5,204 nucleotides of DNA. Origin: Globobulimina sp. Taxonomy: Eukaryota > Foraminifera > Rotaliida. The notes under the pieces are model-generated. The model was not told where the DNA came from. It searched no databases and worked only from the letters and a program-made list of their open reading frames with translations. Each line of letters opens with the position of its first letter. The first letter of the stretch is position 1. The position numbers and the translations under genes were made by a program. Shown piece after piece: positions 1 to 5,204 of the stretch. The stretch is taken from the NCBI GenBank assembly GCA_003354225.1, contig PIVH01000673.1, positions 1 through 5,204 on the forward strand. The letters run 5' to 3'.

Positions 1-1
1 G

Positions 2-1465
2 CAATGCCTCTTCTTTCTCGTCTAAGATGGTACGTTCTTTTTCGTGCAACTCTTTGATTTCTTGCTTATATCTTTTGGCCATAGCCGTATATTCTTGGCG
101 CGACACTGACTCTTTTGCATTCTTTTTGATTTCTAATAGTTTATCTTCAAAATCGTCTCTGTCTTCTTGTAACTTACCGTATTTGTCTTGTAATTCGGTA
201 TTAGCTTTTCGTTGCTCCTCTAGTTTGTTAACTAAATTTGGATATTCTTGATAATGAGGTCTCATTTTTGCCGCTTCTAACTCCAATTCATCCAAAATCT
301 TGGCAGTTTCAGCCATTTTTATTTCATATTCATCCTTAATAATAGTCATTTCATCCAATTCGGCCTCAACCTCTTTATAATCCTGTTCCAATTGTTCGTA
401 TTCAGGGTTTGCTAACTCAGTCACCTCAGTCGCTAAATGGTCGGCGACATATTTGGCGCGCTCTAATTTTGTTTTTAAATCACAATTTTCATGACTTAAC
501 TCCGACACATGTTTCTCTAAAATGTTAATTCTTTTTTGTTGTTTTTTGGTTTGTTGATAATATTTCTCGGCGGGATCTTCCTGTTTCTTAAACTCGTCGG
601 CAAATATGCTCGCTATATCGTCCCCGATCTGGTTCTTACCCAATTCCTGCTCGTATTGCGTCACTTTGTCCTCTAACTCTTGCCTCGCCTCTTGCGACGC
701 TGCATTGGTCTCCTTCAATGTGCCATTATTCAGTTTTAAATTATGATTCTCTTGTTTTAAGCCGGAGATCTCTGACAAATGCTTCCTTTTTAGATTATCA
801 ATCTCTTGCTTAATATCTATTATTTGCTGTTTATAATTACTAGTATTAGTATTACTGTTAATAATCTCTATATTCTCTTTATTTTCTATATCTTGCAATT
901 GCATATCATCGCCATCACCGCCACCTAAATAAGATATAAATGTGTTACTGCCAACAGATGGCGTGCTTGCAACTGCTGTTTTGTTCTCCCCTGATTTGGA
1001 GGATTTGGATGATTTCTTATTCTCTGAGGATTTGGATGCGGTTTTTGTTGTTTTGGGTAACATTTGTTGCGTTTTAATATCGTTTAAATGATCTCGTTTG
1101 GCTCCAATAAATGCAATTATTTTGCTGTCAGAGAGGAATAATTTTTTATTTTTACTCCCTATGTTGTTAATTACATCTTTCATCATTTTAAACGCATTTT
1201 CACTTTTCTCTTTTTTAAATGCTTCATCTCTATATTTGGTTGCATTTACCATAAGTTTACCAAGTTGTTTTTTGTGTGCTTTGCCGGTCGATTCAACAAA
1301 TTTCCATACATCGTCGAATATTTTCTTTTGACTCCATGAACCTGATGCTGTTTCATATGTAATTACCAATGTTTGGTTTTTAAAATCTTTTTTCGATTTT
1401 TTGTCACCAAATGCTATATTGGTGCATCGTAAAATTGGTCCTTTCCTTTTCTTTTTGGAGGCCAT
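2..1465 (-). CDS. Coiled-coil protein with N-terminal basic cluster (5' part of gene, C-terminus outside window)
   Basis: An uninterrupted reading frame runs from ATG at 1465 to the left edge, 488 codons without a stop, so the gene continues beyond the window. The start follows a non-coding AT-rich stretch and begins MASKKKRKGP, a basic cluster resembling a classical nuclear localisation signal. Residues about 10-125 look globular (mixed hydrophobic and basic, with Trp in SGSWSQKK and DDVWKFVE) and match no family I know. Residues about 130-170 are Ser/Lys/Thr-rich linker, followed by an acidic GGGDGDD patch and an Asn-rich stretch. From about 211 to the edge the sequence is rich in Glu, Lys, Gln and Leu with heptad-like spacing, for example LKQENHNLKLNN, the mark of a long coiled coil; Pro-containing breaks lie near 298 and 401-410. 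A structural, scaffold or nuclear role is inference. Function unknown; confidence in the gene itself is high. Confidence 0.85.
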   Translation of the reverse strand, partial: MASKKKRKGPILRCTNIAFGDKKSKKDFKNQTLVITYETASGSWSQKKIFDDVWKFVESTGKAHKKQLGKLMVNATKYRDEAFKKEKSENAFKMMKDVINNIGSKNKKLFLSDSKIIAFIGAKRDHLNDIKTQQMLPKTTKTASKSSENKKSSKSSKSGENKTAVASTPSVGSNTFISYLGGGDGDDMQLQDIENKENIEIINSNTNTSNYKQQIIDIKQEIDNLKRKHLSEISGLKQENHNLKLNNGTLKETNAASQEARQELEDKVTQYEQELGKNQIGDDIASIFADEFKKQEDPAEKYYQQTKKQQKRINILEKHVSELSHENCDLKTKLERAKYVADHLATEVTELANPEYEQLEQDYKEVEAELDEMTIIKDEYEIKMAETAKILDELELEAAKMRPHYQEYPNLVNKLEEQRKANTELQDKYGKLQEDRDDFEDKLLEIKKNAKESVSRQEYTAMAKRYKQEIKELHEKERTILDEKEEAL

Positions 1466-1609
1466 TGTTTTCAAACTTCGTCGTCACTTCACTCACTTTA
1501 TTAGCTTATTATTGCGACAAATGAACCAAAAAAAAAGTCTAAGACTCTAAGCATCTCAAAAAAATTATTATTATACAAACATTATGATACAGAAAGTATG
1601 ACAACACTT
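1466..1609. other. Intergenic spacer: 5' region of coiled-coil gene and 3' region of K+ channel gene
   Basis: This 144-bp AT-rich spacer separates two minus-strand genes arranged head to tail, so it must hold the channel's 3' UTR and polyadenylation site as well as the promoter and 5' UTR of the coiled-coil gene. On the minus strand it has an A/T-rich (AAT)n stretch just after the channel stop (around 1562-1573), a T9 tract opposite 1529-1537, and one AATAAA (opposite 1498-1503) that could be a polyadenylation signal about 110 nt past the stop. The GTGAAGTGA-type motif lies close to the downstream ATG. None of these signals can be proven from sequence. Confidence 0.45.
1484..1497 (-). promoter_or_regulatory. 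AGTGAGTGAAGTGA motif ahead of the coiled-coil gene start
   Basis: On the minus strand AGTGAGTGAAGTGA ends 18 bp before the ATG at 1465. The same GTGAAGTGA core is found on the coding strand ahead of the SRRM1-like ATG (2847-2868). Recurrence at similar distance and in the same orientation suggests a core-promoter, initiator or 5'-UTR element; with two examples this is only a suggestion. Confidence 0.3.
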
Positions 1610-2804
1610 CTATCTTAATCCAACATCTTCGGGATCCTCCTCATATGTAATACTCTCAACATTTGTTAATTGAACACCAGAATTTAGATTGTGATTACCA
1701 TCATCCTGTCGATCATTATTTGACATCATAAATGTAGTTTGTTTATAAACATGAAAATCATTTTCATCCAATACACCGTCCCCATTGATGTCCAATTTAT
1801 CAAATTCCTTTAATAAACGGTTAATTTCTTTTCGTTTACATTTTTTGCCCGCCACTAACATTTCACAAACGAAGTCAAAGCGGTCTAATTTGGCTTGACC
1901 AGATTTTGGAAGTTGCAACAATGTGGCCAATGAGTGTTGATATTCATCCTCTGGGGTCATGCCATGATGTTTCCTTTTATACATTGAAGCAGCTAAAGAC
2001 ATAAATGCTTGCGACACTGAACCAGCTAAAATGGCCAAGGATAGAGTACCAAACATCATCACAATGAGCGCAAACCATTTACCCCCACCACTTAATGGCT
2101 TATACTGTCCATATCCAATTGTGGTGGATGTAATTATTCCAAAATAGAGAGCATTAAAAAAGGAGAAATCTTCTTCTTCATAAACCGTATAAAAAATTGT
2201 CCATATTAACAACCAAAATATGTACAATATGAAATGTACCAATGGTCTCAAATTACGGCCATGCTGATATTCTGTATCTGTTTCATCTTTAATATCTTTT
2301 GCTGCCTCATCTGCTAATTTATCTAAATTCGATTCTTTTTGTTTAAATGGAAAAAAACGGTGACTTCTCTGTTCATTGTTTTTTTTTATTTTTATTCTTC
2401 GAACAATTGCTGCAATTTGATGGTCGCTATATTTTATATATATAATATGTATTGTACTACAGTAGATTTATATATATGTCATGTAACAAAGTAACAAACA
2501 CTAAATATCCAACAACAACACGAAATATTAAAAATATACCACAAAACGAAGCCAACGTAAATATAATATTGACAACTTTGCCCAATGTTTGTTGGGGAAC
2601 AACATCACCGTATCCAACAGTGGAGATTGTCACTATGGCAAAATACAATGAATCAACATAGGACCATGATTCTATAAGTTTGTAAATTAATGCTGAAACA
2701 ATCACAAATACGATAAATATTAAAAAAAATATTATAACGGCTTTTGCTGGTAACGACCCGAATTTTGAATTATTGATAAAATCCTGTTCTTTTTTTGTTT
2801 TCAT
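1610..2804 (-). CDS. Two-pore-domain potassium channel with C-terminal EF-hand (TPK-like), two exons
   Basis: Predicted join: exon 1 from ATG at 2804 to 2461, exon 2 from 2426 to the TAG at 1610-1612, giving 386 residues; an alternative donor (exon 1 ending at 2488) gives 377. Order: TM1 about 20-44, pore 1 with filter TVGYGD (62-67), TM2 about 77-104, charged linker 116-172, TM3 about 174-196, pore 2 with filter TIGYGQ (217-222), TM4 about 231-256, then a cytosolic tail. The tail has a family-like segment LDRFDFVCEML (295-305) and one canonical EF-hand loop, DINGDGVLDEND (327-338), with Ca2+ ligands at Asp327, Asn329, Asp331 and Asp338. Two pore repeats in one chain plus tail EF-hands is the plan of plant and protist TPK/KCO channels: K+-selective dimers, in plants mostly vacuolar and Ca2+-activated. 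The membrane used here is unknown. The start is set by the divergent gene: upstream in-frame Met codons lie inside it. Pore 2 has Gln where Asp is usual. The family is secure; the exact splice sites are not. Confidence 0.88.
2427..2460 (-). other. Predicted very short intron (34 nt, or 61 nt with an upstream donor) in the K+ channel gene
   Basis: The first-repeat frame ends at TAG (2457-2459) just after TM2, and the second-repeat frame is closed upstream at 2468-2470, so the halves need a frame change. A GT at 2460-2459 (CT|GTAGTA) and an AG at 2428-2427 (AAAATATAG|C) are both phase 2 and join the frames, removing 34 nt of nearly pure A/T sequence. A second phase-2 donor at 2487 (TT|GTTACA) would remove 61 nt. 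The stronger-looking acceptor TTGCAG ending at 2410 is phase 1 and finds no phase-1 donor nearby. A frameshift error in the assembly is the competing explanation. Confidence 0.55.
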
Positions 2805-2883
2805 TGGAGCCGAGTGGGTATGCTTTTTATTATATCCTTGCGCTACAAGTGAAGTGAAGTGAAGTGAACTAGTTAATGTTGTA
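2805..2883. promoter_or_regulatory. 79-bp bidirectional promoter region between K+ channel and SRRM1-like genes
   Basis: Only 79 bp separate the two divergent start codons, so both promoters and both 5' UTRs must fit here unless transcription starts inside the opposite gene. Visible elements are a T/A-rich stretch, tttttattatatcc (2824-2837), which could serve as a TATA-like box for either strand, and the AAGTG tandem repeat adjoining the SRRM1-like start. Function is inferred from position alone. Confidence 0.55.
2847..2868 (+). repeat. AAGTG tandem repeat (four copies plus AA) in the SRRM1-like 5' region
   Basis: Four perfect copies of the pentamer AAGTG plus a trailing AA occupy 22 bp and end 15 bp before the ATG at 2884. 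It contains the GTGAAGTGA core seen ahead of the coiled-coil gene. It may be a plain microsatellite, a promoter element, or a purine-rich 5'-UTR element. Confidence 0.8.
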
Positions 2884-3816
2884 ATGGCGGTGCGAGGTTC
2901 CGCGTCTATAGACACCGGGCGATTTGCAAACAAAGACAAAGAATTTGAAAAGAAACTTTTGTTTCCACCAATATTAAAACAAAAGGTGAATATGAAAAAA
3001 GTTGTGTTCAATGCAGTGAAACCATGGATAAAACATGAAATTGATTCATTGTTAGGATTTGAAGATGATGTTGTGATTGGATTAATTTATAATTTATTAG
3101 AAAAAGAACAATATCCAAATGGTCAATCGATTACTGTTAAATTGATGGGATTTTTAGAAAATGACACAATGGAATTTATGACTAAATTATGGGGACATTT
3201 AGTTGATGCAAACAACAATAAGTTGGGAGGATTTATACCCACCAAATTATTGGCTGATGCTCATAAAAAACAAAAAATAAAAAAAGAAGGAAAATTAAAA
3301 AATGTTGAAAGGTTTCAATTAAAGAAAGAAATTGAACAAAAAATAAATCCTCCACTCTATTATGCGAATAATGGTAATCAGGACAGGAAAAGAAACAGAT
3401 TGAATAATCGCAATAAGTATAAAAATAATAATAATAATAATAATAATCGGAGACATTACTCATTTGATAGAAACGAGAAAGAGGAGCGAGACTCAATGAA
3501 TTCAATATGGCCGCCATCACCATCACCACCTGCAATATTATCAAAACTAAGAGTATCATCACCTTCACCACCAATACAACTACAAAAAAATAAAAAATCG
3601 CATTCTCGCTCAAGTTCTCGGTCACGTTCTAGATCGAGACACAGGGCGAGATCGCGGAAAGGAAAAAGGAAAAACAACAGAAGAAAAACAAGACGTTCAT
3701 ACTCTCGCTCACACTCTCGCTCATACTCTCGTTCATACTCTCGTTCATATTCGAGATCTCGGTCTCGGTCTCGGTCAAGATCGATTTCACGAGATAGAGG
3801 CAGATGGATGATGTGA
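2884..3816 (+). CDS. SRRM1-like: SRRM1/SRm160-like splicing coactivator: PWI domain plus RS domain
   Basis: A single-exon frame of 310 residues ends in TGA. The N-terminus matches animal SRRM1 closely in layout: a VRG...RFANK lead-in (4-17), then a PWI domain about 28-128 with the signature PWI at 47-49 and the hallmark GFEDDVV (58-64), then FIPTKLL (117-123). PWI domains bind nucleic acid; in animals SRRM1 bridges SR proteins and snRNPs at the spliceosome and links splicing to mRNA 3'-end processing, so nuclear speckle location is expected. After a Lys-rich helix (128-157) come an Asn-rich linker with eight consecutive Asn (181-188), two Pro-Ser patches (PPSPSPP, SSPSPP), and an RS domain from about 239 to 307, a likely SR-kinase substrate. 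The start is supported by lead-in homology. Human SRRM1 is about 900 residues, so this is a minimal form with a short RS tail. The identification is strong. Confidence 0.92.
   Translation: MAVRGSASIDTGRFANKDKEFEKKLLFPPILKQKVNMKKVVFNAVKPWIKHEIDSLLGFEDDVVIGLIYNLLEKEQYPNGQSITVKLMGFLENDTMEFMTKLWGHLVDANNNKLGGFIPTKLLADAHKKQKIKKEGKLKNVERFQLKKEIEQKINPPLYYANNGNQDRKRNRLNNRNKYKNNNNNNNNRRHYSFDRNEKEERDSMNSIWPPSPSPPAILSKLRVSSPSPPIQLQKNKKSHSRSSSRSRSRSRHRARSRKGKRKNNRRKTRRSYSRSHSRSYSRSYSRSYSRSRSRSRSRSISRDRGRWMM
3424..3447 (+). repeat. (AAT)8 trinucleotide repeat coding for polyasparagine
   Basis: Eight perfect AAT codons encode residues 181-188 of the SRRM1-like protein, between the PWI domain and the RS tail. 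The run is in frame, so length changes would alter only the linker. Perfect codon identity suggests recent slippage rather than selection for each Asn. Confidence 0.9.
3697..3744 (+). repeat. 12-bp coding minisatellite for (SYSR/SHSR)n in the RS domain
   Basis: Four adjacent 12-bp units of the form TCAtACTCTCGy (3697-3708, 3709-3720, 3721-3732, 3733-3744) differ at two positions only; the next unit (3745-3756) has diverged. They encode the Ser-Tyr/His-Ser-Arg repeats of the RS domain and are followed by an alternating CGG/TCT-type RS run to about 3790. The pattern shows that the RS tail grew by in-frame tandem duplication and could vary between strains. Confidence 0.85.
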
Positions 3817-3861
3817 TATTGTAAAAGAATTATTTATGATCATACACGTTTTTGTGCCATA
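3817..3861. terminator. 45-bp convergent 3' region shared by the SRRM1-like gene and the Cys-containing gene
   Basis: The plus-strand TGA (3814-3816) and minus-strand TGA (3862-3864) face each other across 45 bp, so the two 3' UTRs almost certainly overlap. The plus strand shows no AATAAA here; AATTATTTATG is the nearest A/T stretch. On the minus strand an AATAAA lies inside the last codons (opposite 3871-3876). Polyadenylation sites are inferred, not seen. Confidence 0.4.
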
Positions 3862-4631
3862 TCAAGCACGTTTATTTGGTGTTAGATCAGTCACATTTTC
3901 AATTGACTTTATTCCAACTTTATTGTCTTTAAAATAATATAATTTGGGAGGTTGTTGCATGTAATACTTTTTATTTGCGGCACGTTTTATTTCTTGAAAT
4001 TGTTTCATGTTTTGAACAATTGGATCACTTTCTATTTTCATATATTTATATTTATAGTCACTATGATGCAATAAATGATGCAATTCGTCCAATGTCCTTA
4101 TAACATCACATTCTTTTCTTGTTCTTTCAGATTTCCTTTTCCAATGAAATGGGAATGGATATGGCGGATGCGACTTTACCTAAAGGTTTGCAAATATTTT
4201 TGAGAAAAATTATTTTGCTCTGCATGCATGTATTGGTGAATCTGGTTATTCCATTAACCTCTATAATTTGGACATAATGTGTTTGAACTTGTGATACATT
4301 GCAATCCATGAATTAGTATCATATATAATCCAAATGATCGAAAAAGCCAGATTCACCAATACAGTACAGGCAGAAAAATAATTTTATTGATTTACAGTAC
4401 CGGAAAACATTTACGATTTGTTGTGTGGCAATCTTGTATTTGACATTGAATATCAGACAAATATTTATCGAAAAAATGAAATATTTTTAATGTATCAGAT
4501 CTAGAAAATAATAAATCATCTCTGGTATGATTAATATCATCATCCTCGGAAACTAAATCCCGCAAAACACCGCAATCAGTCATCGCATCCATAATTATAT
4601 TTTGCAAATGTTCATAATCAGCGCGTAATCG
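3862..4631 (-). CDS. Unrecognised protein, downstream part: two coding blocks joined by a predicted 221-nt intron
   Basis: Block one (4631-4401, 77 codons) starts directly after the TAA at 4632-4634 and continues that gene's frame as RLRADYEHLQNIIMDAM, with no ATG until 4594, so it is more likely a continuation than a separate gene. It contains an acidic patch SEDDD and a Cys cluster CQIQDC...KC. A phase-0 donor CCG|GTACTG ends it at 4401. Block two (4179-3862, 105 codons plus TGA) follows a phase-0 acceptor CCTTTAG; it begins VKSHPPYPFPFHW, then a basic run KRKSERTRK, the His-rich LHHLLHH, and a Lys/Tyr-rich tail. I recognise no family. If the TAA is a true stop, a shorter protein could start at MDAM (4594) or this region is decaying. 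The frames are real and open; the splice join is a prediction. Confidence 0.5.
4180..4400 (-). other. Predicted 221-nt intron carrying an inverted repeat
   Basis: Donor GTACTG (4400-4395) and acceptor AACCTTTAG (ending at 4180) are both phase 0 with respect to the flanking open frames. Between them the minus strand has in-frame stops, including a TAA six bases past the donor, and a TAG is the last triplet of the acceptor, so translation cannot pass through unspliced. The intron is AT-rich and mostly filled by the inverted repeat listed separately. No other coding or RNA feature was seen in this stretch of over 200 bp. Confidence 0.5.
4206..4385. repeat. Imperfect inverted repeat, arms about 40 nt, 101-nt spacer
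   Basis: The left arm (4206-4245) and right arm (4347-4385) are reverse complements with a perfect 17-bp core next to the spacer, TGTATTGGTGAATCTGG at 4229-4245 against 4347-4363, and a second matching block AAAATTATTTT at the outer ends. The middle of the arms differs at several positions and by one gap. The arrangement resembles terminal inverted repeats of a roughly 180-bp miniature element, or a long intronic RNA hairpin. No clear target-site duplication is visible on either side. Confidence 0.8.
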
Positions 4632-5192
4632 TTAGTAATTATAATGTGGTAATACAGATAAAAATGCTTTTTGCGTTATCCAATATGGTGATGGCTCATT
4701 TATTTGTCCCTGGACGCTGATATAACAAGTATCTTTATTCCAAATATGTATATATTGCGCCATTGGTGTTAATCTTTCAATATAAGAACAGTAATCATAT
4801 TTATGGTCATTGCAGCGTGCGTAAGAAAAATGCTTTTCTAAATAATCTTTACATAAAATATCACTCCATATTTTAAATACGGGCAATAATTTAATTGCTT
4901 GATATAAAATAAAACCTAATTTAATCCATTTCTCTTTACGAATGCCTGCCGTATCATTATCATTGGTATCTTCATAATATCCATCTTCTTTTTTATTTTC
5001 ATCATTCTCTTCCTCTGTTGATATATAATCATATTCATAACGAAAATGATCGATTATCATTGACCCATCGCCATCTGCGGAGAGTACAAATTCCTCCAAA
5101 TCATCCAAAATAGATTCGATATCTTCAAATTCTTGCGACTGACAATAATCGTGTAATTCATCAAAGTATTGATCAATTCGCATGGCGCGCAT
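4632..5192 (-). CDS. Unrecognised acidic Cys-containing protein, upstream part (5' end uncertain)
   Basis: The frame reads 186 residues from ATG at 5192 to TAA at 4632-4634. It stays open upstream to the window edge (Leu, Leu, Lys, Ile), so 5192 may be an internal Met and the true start may lie outside. Residues 1-50 look helical and acidic (DIESILDDLEEF); 55-82 are strongly acidic with Asn; 84-110 form a basic-to-hydrophobic helix (KLGFILYQAIKLL); the rest contains a Cys/His/aromatic-rich segment including CNDHKYDYCSYIERL. There is no signal peptide or convincing transmembrane span. I do not recognise the family. The same frame remains open for 77 codons past the TAA, which suggests that this is not the natural C-terminus; the downstream blocks are described separately. 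The composition looks coding, but function is unknown. Confidence 0.6.
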   Translation of the reverse strand: MRAMRIDQYFDELHDYCQSQEFEDIESILDDLEEFVLSADGDGSMIIDHFRYEYDYISTEEENDENKKEDGYYEDTNDNDTAGIRKEKWIKLGFILYQAIKLLPVFKIWSDILCKDYLEKHFSYARCNDHKYDYCSYIERLTPMAQYIHIWNKDTCYISVQGQINEPSPYWITQKAFLSVLPHYNY

Positions 5193-5204
5193 TAATAACT
5201 TAAT

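Noticed and set aside
27-251. Plus-strand open frame of 74 codons
   Set aside because: It is antisense to the long coiled-coil frame; its Ser/Leu/Phe-rich content is the expected shadow of Glu/Lys-rich codons.
1098-1331. Plus-strand open frame of 77 codons
   Set aside because: It is antisense to the N-terminal domain of the coiled-coil gene, with the same shadow composition and no independent support.
1610-1612. Alternative genetic code with TAA/TAG read as Gln
   Set aside because: The coiled-coil, channel and SRRM1-like frames hold many Gln codons, all CAA or CAG, and no internal TAA or TAG. Reading through the channel TAG adds only a short non-homologous tail.
2401-2420. TTGCAG (ending at 2410) as the K+ channel acceptor
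   Set aside because: It looks good as a splice site, but its phase 1 has no matching donor close to the end of exon 1; ATATAG at 2427 keeps the frame.
2452-2661. Plus-strand open frame of 69 codons
   Set aside because: It lies opposite pore 1 and TM2 of the K+ channel, which have clear family motifs.
2805-3011. N-terminal extension of the K+ channel from an ATG at 3011
   Set aside because: The extension runs antisense through the SRRM1-like start and PWI region, which matches its family well; Met at 2804 gives a normal short N-terminus before TM1.
3233-3677. Two minus-strand open frames (3233-3625 and 3456-3677)
   Set aside because: Both are antisense to the Asn-rich linker and RS domain; low-complexity codons keep the opposite frames open by chance.
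4127-4309. Minus-strand open frame of 60 codons
   Set aside because: It lies within the predicted intron and inverted repeat and overlaps the third coding block in another frame; it has no domain-like content.
4206-4385. Inverted repeat as a tRNA, Rho-independent terminator or CRISPR unit
   Set aside because: There are no tRNA boxes, the arms are too long and the spacer too large for a bacterial terminator, the repeat occurs only once, and the context is eukaryotic.

Overview
The window reads as nuclear DNA of a unicellular eukaryote. It is AT-rich by eye, its genes tolerate long Lys/Asn/Ser runs, it carries an SR-type splicing protein with a PWI domain, and two genes appear to be interrupted by introns. 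I cannot name the organism. Asn runs and AT-rich compact genes occur in several protist groups (amoebozoans, rhizarians), so lineage is left open. The standard genetic code fits the three best-supported genes. Spacing is very tight: 144 bp, 79 bp and 45 bp between neighbouring genes.

Layout. (1) 2-1465, minus strand: the first 488 codons of a protein with an N-terminal basic cluster, an unrecognised globular domain and a long coiled coil; the gene runs out of the window. (2) 1610-2804, minus strand: a two-pore-domain K+ channel (two repeats of TM-pore-TM) with a C-terminal EF-hand, split by one very short intron. (3) 2884-3816, plus strand: a compact SRRM1/SRm160-like splicing coactivator, with an N-terminal PWI domain and a C-terminal RS domain, in one exon. 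It is divergent from the channel gene across a 79-bp shared promoter. (4) 3862-5192 or beyond, minus strand: an acidic, Cys-containing protein I do not recognise. It reads as three coding blocks: two in the same frame parted by a single TAA, and a third joined by a predicted 221-nt intron carrying a large imperfect inverted repeat. It converges on the SRRM1-like gene with only 45 bp between the stop codons.

The genes show no shared pathway; the arrangement looks like ordinary dense packing. The points most worth following are the in-frame TAA in gene 4, the inverted repeat inside its intron, the tiny channel intron, and a GTGAAGTGA-type motif that lies in the same orientation 15-18 bp ahead of two different start codons. 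No tRNA, rRNA, CRISPR array, transposase or phage gene was seen.
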